Assembly (NCBI GenBank): GCA_965651695.1
Contig: CBFGTI010000010.1
Location: 1-64,000 of the forward strand
Source of the DNA: Imperialibacter sp965651695
GTDB taxonomy: Bacteria; Bacteroidota; Bacteroidia; Cytophagales; Cyclobacteriaceae
Direction: 5' to 3'
DNA length: 64,000 nucleotides
The notes under the pieces were generated by a model. It did no database searches, was not told the origin of the DNA, and saw only the letters and a list, made by a program, of their open reading frames with translations. The translations under genes were made by a program, and so were the position numbers. This document shows positions 30,613 through 39,700 of the stretch, one piece after another (positions within the stretch are counted from its first letter, which is position 1; every line of letters begins with the position of its first letter).

Positions 30613-32439
30613 TTACGCACTCACCAACTCGAGGCTCCGCTTGATGAAGGCCGTGAGCTCGGGACCGGTTAGCAGGTTTTGCGATAATTTGGCCAGGTCA
30701 AAAGCCTGCTTCGAAAGGTCAAGCTTCTGCTCCTCGTTTTCGGCCTTCAGTATCTTAGCCACCAAGGGGTGGTTTCCATTCACCGACACCGTGTAGGCAT
30801 CGGGCATGTTGCCCATCATGGCCATACCGCCGCCCATGGCCGACATGTCCTTCATTCGCCGCATAAATTCGGGCAGGGTAATTACCACCGGCAGGTCGTC
30901 GGGCGACATGGCCTCTATATTAACAGAGAAGCTTTTGTTGTCAATGGCTTTCTCAAACAATTCCTTCACGGCTTTTTGTTCTTTGTCCGATAGTACCGAC
31001 TCCTTCTTCTCGTCTTTGTCTACCAGCTTGTCGAGCACATCGGCATCTACCCGCTTCCAATTCACCTTCTCAAGCTTCATTTCCATGTGGTTGATAAAGT
31101 GGCTGTCGAGCGGGCCTTCCATTTTCAGCACACCATAGCCCCGCTTTTTCGCGTTGTCGATGTAGCCGTGCTGCTGTGCCTGTTTTGTGGTATAAAGGAA
31201 TATGATGTTGCCGTTTTTGTCGAGCTGGGCATCTCTTACGTGGTCCTGGTATTCCTTTAGGGTAAAGTACTTGTCGTCGGTATCCTGCAGCAGTGTATAG
31301 TCCTGCGCTTTTTCGTAAAACTTCTCCTCGCTAATCATGCCGTACTTCACAAACAGACCTATGTCACCCCACTTTTTCTCGTAGGCTTCCCTGTCTTTTT
31401 TGAATAGCTCGCCAAGCTTATCGGCTACCTTTTTGGTTATGTAGGTGTTGATCTTCTTCACGTTGCTATCCGACTGCAGGTAGCTTCTCGATACGTTCAG
31501 CGGAATATCGGGCGAGTCGATAACCCCGTGCAGCAGCATAAGGAACTCGGGCACCACGTCCTTCACTTCGTCGGTTATAAATACCTGCCGGCTGTAGAGC
31601 TGAATTTTGTTGCGCTGAACCTCAAACTCATTTTTGATTTTGGGGAAGTATAATACGCCCGTAAGGTTGAAGGGGTAGTCGACATTGAGGTGTATCCAGA
31701 AAAGCGGGTCTTCGGCAAAAGGATAAAGTTCTTTGTAGAAGTTCAGGTAGTCTTCGTCTTTCAGGTCGTTTGGCTGCTTGGTCCAAATAGGAGTGGTGTT
31801 GTTCACTGCCTTTCCGTCGAACTCGATCTCCACGGGCAGAAACCTGCAGTATTTGTTCAGTATAGTTTGCAGCCGGTGCTTTTCCAGAAACTCCTCCGAG
31901 TCTTCCGCCACGTGCAGTACAATGTCGGTGCCCCTGTCTTTTTTTACTGTGGAAGTAATTTCAAATTCGGTAGATCCGTCGCACTCCCATCGTGCAGCTT
32001 CTGTCCCTTCCTGGTACGATTTGGTAAAAATCTCCACCTTGCGGGCCACCATAAAGGAAGAGTAAAATCCCAGGCCGAAGTGCCCTATTATCTGCTTATC
32101 GTCTCCCTTGTCTTTATATTTTTCTACAAACTCTGTTGCGCCTGAGAAGGCAATCTGGTTAATATATTTTTTGATCTCGTCGGCCGTCATGCCGATACCC
32201 CGGTCGCTGATGGTTATGGTTTTCAGCTTGTCGTTGATCGAGATTTTTACCTTGGCTTCGCCTACTTCGCCCGTAAACTCGCCGAGGGAAGCCAGCCTTT
32301 TTAGTTTTTGGGTAGCATCAACCGCGTTGGATACCAATTCCCTCAAAAAGATCTCATGATCAGAATAGAGAAATTTCTTGATGATGGGGAAGATGTTCTC
32401 GGTATGAATGGAAAGTGTGCCTTTTTCTTCTGCAACCAT
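30613..32439 (-). CDS. htpG: Molecular chaperone HtpG (Hsp90)
   Basis: ATP-dependent Hsp90 chaperone. The 608-residue protein opens GTLSIHTENIFPIIKKFLYSD and has the GHKL ATP-binding motifs ELVSNAVDA, DRGIGMT and GHFGLGFYSSFMV in its N-terminal domain, a middle domain with VPLNVSRSYLQ-like IPLNVSRSYLQSD (catalytic arginine), and a C-terminal dimer domain ending FIKRSLELVSA. The start was placed at the Met before VAEEKGTLSIH; the frame is open 25 more codons upstream, through regulatory DNA. Palindromic boxes 70-105 bases upstream may control heat induction. Confidence 0.95.
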   Translation of the reverse strand: MVAEEKGTLSIHTENIFPIIKKFLYSDHEIFLRELVSNAVDATQKLKRLASLGEFTGEVGEAKVKISINDKLKTITISDRGIGMTADEIKKYINQIAFSGATEFVEKYKDKGDDKQIIGHFGLGFYSSFMVARKVEIFTKSYQEGTEAARWECDGSTEFEITSTVKKDRGTDIVLHVAEDSEEFLEKHRLQTILNKYCRFLPVEIEFDGKAVNNTTPIWTKQPNDLKDEDYLNFYKELYPFAEDPLFWIHLNVDYPFNLTGVLYFPKIKNEFEVQRNKIQLYSRQVFITDEVKDVVPEFLMLLHGVIDSPDIPLNVSRSYLQSDSNVKKINTYITKKVADKLGELFKKDREAYEKKWGDIGLFVKYGMISEEKFYEKAQDYTLLQDTDDKYFTLKEYQDHVRDAQLDKNGNIIFLYTTKQAQQHGYIDNAKKRGYGVLKMEGPLDSHFINHMEMKLEKVNWKRVDADVLDKLVDKDEKKESVLSDKEQKAVKELFEKAIDNKSFSVNIEAMSPDDLPVVITLPEFMRRMKDMSAMGGGMAMMGNMPDAYTVSVNGNHPLVAKILKAENEEQKLDLSKQAFDLAKLSQNLLTGPELTAFIKRSLELVSA

Positions 32440-32507
32440 TGTCTTTTCGTTTTTAACTAGTTTACAACAACAGTCCCATTGGCAAAAGATGTTCCATACG
32501 GCAAATG

Positions 32508-32545
32508 CTGTCATACTGACAGACTTGCCGCGTCAATTCCGACAG
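32508..32545 (-). promoter_or_regulatory. Tandem CTGTC/TGAC boxes upstream of htpG
   Basis: A perfect 15-base palindrome CTGTCA-TAC-TGACAG lies at 32508-32522. Nine bases away, 32532-32545 reads CTGTC-GGAAT-TGAC on the minus strand, a second copy of the same arrangement with an incomplete right arm. They lie 70-105 bases before the htpG start. Repeated boxes of this kind upstream of a chaperone gene suggest a stress operator. The recognising protein is unknown. Confidence 0.5.
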
Positions 32546-32556
32546 TTTCTGCGTCT

Positions 32557-33051
32557 TTATCGCAGTCGCTGCGAATCTCTCACAAGCTTTTCGTCTCTTC
32601 TGATAAACCGGTTTGCCAGCGAATTTAGAATGAGGCACACGGGAAAAAGGTAAAATGCCCACGTAAATGAACCTCTGAAGCCGGTGGAAATCAGCTTTTC
32701 CGCATCTAGCGAGTTGTATACAACAATGAACATGGGCACGCCAATTAATAAAGAATTGAGCGCGCCAAGCTGTATTTGGCGCAGGCGGTTGCGATATTGG
32801 AAAATGGAAAACAGGCTGGCCGCTACGCTTAGCAAACTCAATATGGCTACGTATACGATGTTTTTGGAATACAAAACCTCGTCAGACCCCTGTTCATCAT
32901 CAGCAAACTTGATGTGGGTTACTTCCAGTGACGTGATGGTGGCTACTTCGCTATTTTCCGTATCCATTTTTTGCCAAAGAGGGAAAAACAGCGTGAGGAT
33001 CATAAATATTGCTACAAGTGCCAGAAATACAGATTGGATGCGCTGAATCAT
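32557..33051 (-). CDS. DUF4293 family membrane protein
   Basis: A 164-residue inner-membrane protein of a Bacteroidota-specific family. It begins MIQRIQSVFLALVAIFMILTLFFPLW and has four predicted helices (about 5-25, 65-85, 95-115 and 128-150). An extracytoplasmic loop lies between the first two helices. The protein ends with ANRFIRRDEKLVRDSQRLR, a basic cytoplasmic tail. The start at 33051 puts the conserved family N-terminus first. Function unknown; the family is named for sequence conservation only. Confidence 0.87.
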   Translation of the reverse strand: MIQRIQSVFLALVAIFMILTLFFPLWQKMDTENSEVATITSLEVTHIKFADDEQGSDEVLYSKNIVYVAILSLLSVAASLFSIFQYRNRLRQIQLGALNSLLIGVPMFIVVYNSLDAEKLISTGFRGSFTWAFYLFPVCLILNSLANRFIRRDEKLVRDSQRLR

Positions 33052-33501
33052 GGAAATTAATTTTAAAGAGCAAAATAAAGCATAAATGGTGGGATGAAAA
33101 ACCAAGCCGACTTGTCTTTGGGCGAGGCATTCACATTTTCTCTCACGCCAATAGCGGCTGACGGAACATTAGAGCGGCAAGAACGTTTGCCGCGATGGCA
33201 GGTGAACCTGCGTTCATCGTTTGGGGAAGGTGAAAGGGAACGTGTGATCCCTTCCGGGTCAAATCGTTGATTAGCCGTCATTTGATCTATAAACGTTTCA
33301 CCCTTCGGGATCGTAAATGCACCCGGTCTTTGCACTCCCGGCAAGTCTTCCGATGAGCCCGACCCCAACGGGGTCACACGTTTATAGCAGTAATGCCGCA
33401 GCACCCGCACGACCCCGAAGGCGGTCGCATGTGTGTAGGATCAACCCGAGGTCTTGAAAATTTGGGCAGACTGTTTTCAAGAATACATACCTTTGCGCCG
33501 C
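33052..33501. other. Gene-free region with a palindromic repeat cluster
   Basis: This 450-base gap between the DUF4293 gene and truA has no ORF resembling a gene. Its central part (33244-33439) is a cluster of four palindromic units described separately. The rest is non-repetitive; the 60 bases before truA contain no recognisable TAnnTTTG promoter element. Confidence 0.6.
33244..33439. repeat. Cluster of four palindromic intergenic repeat units
   Basis: Two plus-strand units (33361-33388 and 33411-33439) and two minus-strand units (33284-33313 and 33244-33266) share a small palindrome of the form GACCCC-n3-GGGGTC; in the best copies this is followed by ACGTTTATAG. The two orientations face each other, so the cluster could fold into nested hairpins. 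A degenerate relative, with TTGATCCATAAAC against TTGATCTATAAAC, lies at 18742-18754 in another intergenic region. The units resemble short REP-like elements, which are frequent in Cytophagales genomes. Confidence 0.55.
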
Positions 33502-34248
33502 ATGCGGTATTTTCTTCAGCTAAGTTACAATGGAGGCAGGTACAGTGGCTGGCAAACGCAGCCCGGTGAGGTAACTGTGCAGCAGGTGGTCGACGCGGCT
33601 CTGCAGACTTTGCTGGGCCCTGCTGTGCAGTGTACCGGCAGTGGGCGAACCGATGCCGGGGTGCACGCCCGGATGCAGGTAGTGCATTTTGACGCTGATT
33701 TGCCATACAGCGAGGCTGAAGTTTTGCACAAGCTAAATGCGATTTTGCCCTGGGATGTGGCCGTGCATTCGCTGCGAAAAGTAAGCAACCAGGCGCACGC
33801 CCGCTACGATGCTGTGTCGCGGTCTTACGAGTACCACATACATCAGAAAAAAGACCCGTTCAGCGCAGGGCTCAGCTATTACTTCAGGCCGGCACTCAAT
33901 ATGGAGGCTATGAACGAGGCGGCAGAACTGTTGCTCCAATGGCACGATTTTCAGTGCTTCAGCAAGGTAAAAACCGATGTGAAGCATTTCGACTGTGAGG
34001 TAACGCAAGCCGCGTGGAAAATGCAGAACGATACACTGGTTTTTTACGTTAGTGCGAATAGATTTTTGAGAGGAATGGTAAGAGCGATCGTTGGGTCGCT
34101 GCTTGAAGTGGGATTGGAAAAGAAGAGCCGGAATGATTTTCAGCAAATTTTGGAAAGCCGGGACCGTAAAGCCGCAGCACGAAACGTGCCGCCCGAAGGC
34201 CTTTTTCTAACGAATATTACTTATCCTGAAAAAATCTATACCCTTTGA
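33502..34248 (+). CDS. truA: tRNA pseudouridine(38-40) synthase TruA
   Basis: Converts uridines 38-40 in the tRNA anticodon arm to pseudouridine. The 248-residue protein starts MRYFLQLSYNGGRYSGWQTQ, has the catalytic aspartate at residue 51 in TGSGRTDAGVHA, the FHARYDA-like QAHARYDAVSRSYEY strand and the C-terminal FLRGMVRAIVGSLLEVG. The frame is open for 16 further codons upstream but that extension is not family-like. It precedes the ABC exporter by 44 bases. Confidence 0.95.
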   Translation: MRYFLQLSYNGGRYSGWQTQPGEVTVQQVVDAALQTLLGPAVQCTGSGRTDAGVHARMQVVHFDADLPYSEAEVLHKLNAILPWDVAVHSLRKVSNQAHARYDAVSRSYEYHIHQKKDPFSAGLSYYFRPALNMEAMNEAAELLLQWHDFQCFSKVKTDVKHFDCEVTQAAWKMQNDTLVFYVSANRFLRGMVRAIVGSLLEVGLEKKSRNDFQQILESRDRKAAARNVPPEGLFLTNITYPEKIYTL

Positions 34249-34292
34249 GCGAAATTGGTGGTTGATAGAATTGAAACCCTTAGTTTGATATT

Positions 34293-36053
34293 TTGGAAAA
34301 GGAAACTGTAAGTGGAAATATAGTAGACCTGAAGGTTCTCAGGCGTCTTTTTGTTTTTGCGCGGCCCTACATTGGCAAGTTTTATCTACTGGTGGTGCTT
34401 ACTATCCTGCTGGCGTTGCTTAGCCCGGCCCGGCCTTTTCTCATTCAGCTCACAATCGACAATTATGTGGCGGTGGGCGACTTTGCCGGGTTGGTAAACA
34501 TGACCCTTCTTTTGCTGGGCGTGCTGGTGGTGACCACCGTAGTGCAGTACAGCCACACGTATATGTCGGGCTGGCTGGGGCAAAACATTATCCGCGACAT
34601 GCGCATCAAGCTTTTCAAGCACCTGCAAACACTGTGGCTGAAATTTTTCGATAAAACCCCCATTGGCCGGCTCGTGACCCGTAACGTTTCTGACATTGAA
34701 ACGCTTTCAGATGTTTTCAGCGAAGGCCTTGCGGCAATAATTGGAGACTTGCTTCAGCTGGTTGTCATTCTTATTATGATGTTCATCATCAGCTGGAAAC
34801 TCACCCTTGTAAGCCTTTGCACGCTGCCTTTACTCATATTCAGTACCTACGTTTTTAAGGAGAAGGTGAAGGTGGCATTTAATGAGGTGCGGACGGCCGT
34901 TTCCAACCTGAACTCGTTTGTGCAGGAGCATATTACAGGCATGAATATCGTGCAGATATTTAACAGCGAGGAAAGGGAATATCAAAAGTTTAAAGAGATA
35001 AACGAGGAGCACAAAAAGAGTAACATCCGCTCGGTATTGTATTATTCCATTTATTTTCCGGTGGCTGAAGTAATACAAGCTGCAGGCATCGGCCTGGTGG
35101 TGTGGTACGGGGCCAAAGGCGTGATTGACGACGAGCTTACGCTGGGTGTGCTCATTTCCTTCATCATGTACATCCAAATGTTTTTCCGGCCCATTCGAAT
35201 GATTGCTGACCGCTTCAATACGCTTCAAATGGGCATTGTTAGCTCCAACCGGATTCTCGATCTGCTGGATAGCAAAGAACATATAGCCAACAATGGTACT
35301 TTTGCTCCACCTACACTCAAAGGCCATGTGAAATTCGAAAACGTATGGTTTGCGTACCTGGATGAGGAATATGTGCTTAAAGACATTTCGCTTGAGGTGA
35401 AGCCCGGAGAAACCATGGCATTGGTAGGTGCCACAGGCGCCGGCAAGTCGTCGGTTATTAACCTGCTGAGCCGGTTTTACGAAATAAACAAGGGAAGTAT
35501 TTCCATTGATGGTGTAGATGTGCGTGAGTACGACCTGGAAGCGTTGCGGTTAAATATTGGTGTGGTGCTGCAGGATGTATTCCTTTTTTCAGACACTATT
35601 TTTAACAACATCACACTCGGCAATCCCGATATCCCACGATCCAAGGTGTTGGAAGCTGCCGAACTGGTGGGAGCACGTGAGTTTATTGAGCGGCTGCCGG
35701 GTGGTTTCGATTATAATGTGATGGAGCGGGGTGCAACACTTTCGGTAGGGCAGCGTCAGCTCATTTCTTTTGTACGAGCCATGGTGTATGATCCGAAAAT
35801 CATAGTGCTGGATGAAGCAACGTCTTCCGTTGATACCGAAACTGAAGAGCTAATTCAGCAGGCCATTGATAAGCTTATGAAAGGCCGCACCTCCATAGTT
35901 ATTGCTCACCGGCTTTCAACAATCCAAAAGGCCAACAAAATACTGGTGCTCGAAAAAGGTGAGATTAAGGAGGAAGGCACCCACGAGGCGCTGCTGGCGC
36001 TGGATGGGTATTATGCACAGCTGCACAAAATGCAGTATAAAGAAGTGGTGTAG
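34293..36053 (+). CDS. ABC exporter, fused permease and ATPase
   Basis: A 586-residue half-transporter of the MsbA/LmrA type. Six membrane helices occupy residues 20-320 (intracellular-loop pattern FFDKTPIGRLVTRNVSDIE). The ATPase half has Walker A GATGAGKSSVINLL, Q-loop VLQDVFLFSD, signature LSVGQRQLISFVRAM, Walker B IIVLDEATSSVD and H-loop VIAHRLSTI. It works as a dimer and exports lipids or drugs; the substrate cannot be told. The signature has Val in place of the usual second Gly (LSVGQ), a common variant. Translation starts at a TTG. A 14-base inverted repeat follows the gene. Confidence 0.88.
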   Translation: MEKETVSGNIVDLKVLRRLFVFARPYIGKFYLLVVLTILLALLSPARPFLIQLTIDNYVAVGDFAGLVNMTLLLLGVLVVTTVVQYSHTYMSGWLGQNIIRDMRIKLFKHLQTLWLKFFDKTPIGRLVTRNVSDIETLSDVFSEGLAAIIGDLLQLVVILIMMFIISWKLTLVSLCTLPLLIFSTYVFKEKVKVAFNEVRTAVSNLNSFVQEHITGMNIVQIFNSEEREYQKFKEINEEHKKSNIRSVLYYSIYFPVAEVIQAAGIGLVVWYGAKGVIDDELTLGVLISFIMYIQMFFRPIRMIADRFNTLQMGIVSSNRILDLLDSKEHIANNGTFAPPTLKGHVKFENVWFAYLDEEYVLKDISLEVKPGETMALVGATGAGKSSVINLLSRFYEINKGSISIDGVDVREYDLEALRLNIGVVLQDVFLFSDTIFNNITLGNPDIPRSKVLEAAELVGAREFIERLPGGFDYNVMERGATLSVGQRQLISFVRAMVYDPKIIVLDEATSSVDTETEELIQQAIDKLMKGRTSIVIAHRLSTIQKANKILVLEKGEIKEEGTHEALLALDGYYAQLHKMQYKEVV

Positions 36054-36074
36054 CCGGTGTCGTATGAGTACCCA

Positions 36075-36128
36075 GGGCAATCGCATTTAAAACAGATTCG
36101 TCAAGTAAAATTTCAAATGCGATTGCCC
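36075..36128. repeat. Long perfect inverted repeat after the ABC exporter
   Basis: GGGCAATCGCATTT (36075-36088) and AAATGCGATTGCCC (36115-36128) are perfect 14-base complements around a 26-base A+T-rich spacer, 22 bases after the exporter stop. It can fold into a strong hairpin but no T-run follows either arm, so it is an unusual terminator or a small palindromic element. Confidence 0.65.
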
Positions 36129-36199
36129 CGCATCAGTATTCAGACTTTGCTTATACTCCCGGATATTTCTCTTAACTTTTGCGGCAAATTCCGTCTGCC

Positions 36200-36733
36200 A
36201 TGACAATCAACCCAAAGCTTAAGTACTATGCAGTGTCGGCGGTGTCGCTGCTGGTAATTTTCTTCAGTATCTATTACCTGCTCGGAGGTACCAGAGACTT
36301 CTACGTGGAAGAAAAAGCAGCGGCAGACTACGACATTGTGGGCAAACCGTACAAAGGTGAATACAGCGCCGAGTCGGCTCAGGTGCTTTTTGAGGAGATA
36401 AGGGATAAAGTGCTAAGTGGAGAATGGGAAGGAGACCTGGTAGAAATTACCTATCCACCTGAGGAGGGTGAGGATGTAAACCAGTTTTTTGGCGTGTTGC
36501 TTACTGGGGCCGTCACGCAGATCGACGGGGCTTATCGGCTTAAAAAAGTCACCGCACCGCAGGTTTTAACAGTCAGGCTCACGATGCACGGGCTGGTGAG
36601 GCCTTCGCGCGAAAAGGTGGAAGCGCTGATCTCCGGCTACGCACAGGAAAGAGGGATGTCGCTGGAAGAGTATTATCTGCAGCGCTACCTGCCAGACAAT
36701 TCTGTTGAAGTTGAGGCTTTTGTAAGGGAGTAG
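36200..36733 (+). CDS. Membrane-anchored GyrI-like protein
   Basis: A 177-residue protein with a single N-terminal membrane helix (about residues 8-27, VSAVSLLVIFFSIYYLLGG) and a soluble domain of about 145 residues. The pattern DYDIVGKPYKGEYSAES ... EEIRDKV ... FFGVLLTG ... VLTVRLTMHGLVRPSREKVEAL resembles the SHS2 repeat of GyrI/SOUL-type small-molecule-binding domains, which suggests ligand binding. Assignment to that fold is by pattern only. ATG at 36200 is used; a TTG further upstream adds residues without conservation. It converges on the oxoprolinase gene five bases away. Confidence 0.6.
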   Translation: MTINPKLKYYAVSAVSLLVIFFSIYYLLGGTRDFYVEEKAAADYDIVGKPYKGEYSAESAQVLFEEIRDKVLSGEWEGDLVEITYPPEEGEDVNQFFGVLLTGAVTQIDGAYRLKKVTAPQVLTVRLTMHGLVRPSREKVEALISGYAQERGMSLEEYYLQRYLPDNSVEVEAFVRE

Positions 36734-36738
36734 TGTAG

Positions 36739-39700
36739 CTAGCGTTTGCCCCAACCGCCTCCCCCCGGGGTCTCCACTACTATTGCTTCCCCTGTAGTCA
36801 GGTCGGCGGCGTCTATGCCCTTCAGCAGGGTTGTCTCACCAGCAGCATTTTCGATCCACTGGTTGCCAGTAACTCCTGCATAGCCACCCTCCATGCCAAA
36901 TGGCTTTTCTACCCGATGCTGCGAAAGTATAGTGAGCTGTACCGGCTCAGTAAAACGCAATTTGCGCACTACGCCATTTCCACCCCTCCATTTTCCGTCG
37001 CCTCCCGACTGCTGGCGTATGCTAAATTCCTCTACCTGCACGGGGTACCGCCATTCCATTATTTCCGGATCGGTGATCCGTGTATTCGTCATATGATGGT
37101 GCACGGCGTCTGCGCCATCATAACCCGGACCCGCACCGGTTCCACCGCATATCGTTTCGTAGTAGCCGAAGTTGTCATTGCCAAAAAGCAGGTTGTTCAT
37201 AGTGCCCTGGCTGCACGCCGAAAGTCCAAAAGCCTTTACCAGCGTATCCACTAATCGCTGACTTACTTCCGTATTTCCACCCACCACCGCGGGGCACTGT
37301 GCCGGGTCGGGTGGAAACGGCGGATTGAGCATGCCTTCAGGTAGAAGTATGCTCACCCGCTTCATTATTCCTTCATTCAGGGGAATATTTTCATTTATTA
37401 AAAGTCGCAGCACATAAATAACCGCGCTTCTCACGATAGCCGGCGTGGCATTTAAATTCCCCCGGTGCACCGAAGCCGAGCCGGCAAAATTTACCTCAAG
37501 GCAGTCTGCCCTTCTTTCTATCCTTACATTTATTTTACTGCCATCATCCAGCGCTTCTTCTGCCTGCAGTTTGCCCGATTTAAGTGAGGCAAGTTTTTCC
37601 CACAGCTTTTCGTGCGAATACTGCTTTAGCATGCCCATATGGTGAAGAACTTTCTGTAGCCCTTCTTTCTCGCACAGGTTTTTTAAAGCCGACTGGCCAA
37701 CCACGATCGCCGACAGTGCGGCATTAAGGTCGGCCCGGTTTTCGGGCAAAGCCCTGGTAGGATAGGGTGCGGAAAGCAACACCTCCTCGATTTTTTCCCA
37801 TTGCGGCACCCCGCCTTTCACGAGCAGCATAGGGTAAATCACCACACCTTCTTCGGCCAGGTTTTTTGCGTCGGGTGGCATAGAGCCAGGCCTTTTTCCG
37901 CCCAACTCCGAGTGATGTGCCCTGTTTGCAACATAGCCAACGAGCTGGTTGTTGATAAAAACCGGCGCAATAAGCGTAATGTCGGGCAGGTGGGAGCCAC
38001 CGAATCCCGGGTGGTTGGTAACGGCCACATCTCCTGGCGTCAGCGGAAGTGCTTCAAGCACCTTTCGTACACAGAGGCCCAAGCCGCCGAGGTGAACGGG
38101 GATATGCGGGGCATTTACTACCAGCTCCCCGTCGGCATCCAGCAAGGCACAGGAAAAATCAAGCCGCTCTTTTATATTGACAGAAAAAGCAGTACGCATT
38201 AGCAGCGCTCCCATTTCTTCGGCAATACCCCGGAAGCGGTTGGTAAAGAGCTCTAAAGCAACAGTCTCATGCAACTCAGCAGCCCTGGGTTCCACAGTTG
38301 TCGAAGTTTTCTTAACGATGGCATTCAGGTCGCCTGTAAAAAACGCCTCCCAATTCTCTGCCACCCACATGGTGGAGGTATGAGAAGCCACCAGCGCAGG
38401 TCCTGCAATCAATGCCCCCGGCCTTAGTGCGTCCCAATCAAACAAGCCAGCTTTTACCCTCCGTCCGTTCGAGAAAATCTCCCCGAGGCGAGTGGTTTCA
38501 GGAGAATAAGCCGGCAACGTTGTATGTGCTTCTTCTCTCCGCTCTTTTTTTCCTGATACTTTTACTGCTATTGACTCCACCTCTATCTCTCTGTCTGTCA
38601 CCCAATGGCCAAACAGCTGTCGGTATTTTTCTTCGAAGGTGGTGCTAAGTGTCGCGTAGTTGTGCGATTCAACTTCAATTACGGCGTCTTGGCCGCGAAA
38701 GCGAAGGTATGCGGCAGCGAATGTCACCTCTGTATCCATTACACCCTCCCTGGCCAACAGTTCGGTTGCGCCGGCAGTGAGCTCATCTATTATCTGCCCA
38801 TAGCTATTCTTTAGTTGTACAAGCGGTAGCAGCACCTGCCTGCTCATTATTCGCTCCTCCACGGCTTTTCCGATGCCAAAAGCACTGAGCAGGCCAGCAT
38901 CATAAGGCACAATAATCTTTTTTATGTCCAGCAACTCAGCAATGGCACACGCATGCTGGCCACCGGCACCTCCGAAAGCTAAAAGCGCATGGGCGGAAGG
39001 GTCAAAACCCTTGCGGGTAGAAATTCCCGTAATAGCCTCTGCCATTCGTTCATTAGCAATCTGCAGGTACCCCTCAAGAAGCCTTTCGGGGTTCGGAATC
39101 TGCCCTGTAGCTTGTTTGATTTTCTCCAGCTGCTCGTCAAAACGTTTTTCTGCCTCCTGTTTTTCGAGGGGAATGCCAAACCGTTGCTCGTCTACCCTGC
39201 CCAGCAGCAAATTGACGTCGGTAATTGTAAGCGGGCCGCCGGCACCATAGCAAGCCGGTCCCGGATAAGCCCCGGCGCTCTCGGGGCCAACCCGCAGCTT
39301 AAGGCCGTCGAAACTGCATATTGAGCCCCCGCCGGCCGCCACAGTTTCTACTGCAACAGAAGGCGACGCTATTTTTACCGATCCCACCTCACACTCGAAG
39401 CGGTAATCGGGTTTGCCGGCATAGCGGCTTACGTCGGTGCTGGTGCCTCCCATATCAAGTGTGAGGATCTGATCTTCGCCGCAGGCCACTGCAATTTCGG
39501 CAGCCCCGATTACACCGCCGGCCGGCCCGCTCAGCAGGCTGTCTTTAGCATAAAACTCGCTGGCTTCGGCCAGGCCACCGGCGCTTGTCATTACCTTTAG
39601 CTTGTTGCCGCCAAGTTTTTTTTTGACCTCCATCAAATAGCGGCTCAGCAAGGGATTAAGGTAGGCATCGGCCACAGTTGTTTCGGCCCGGGGGAGGAGC

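Noticed and set aside
32440..32514. N-terminal extension of HtpG
   Set aside because: The 25 extra codons lie over the palindromic box region and contain Cys-rich, non-conserved residues; family proteins start near VAEEKG.
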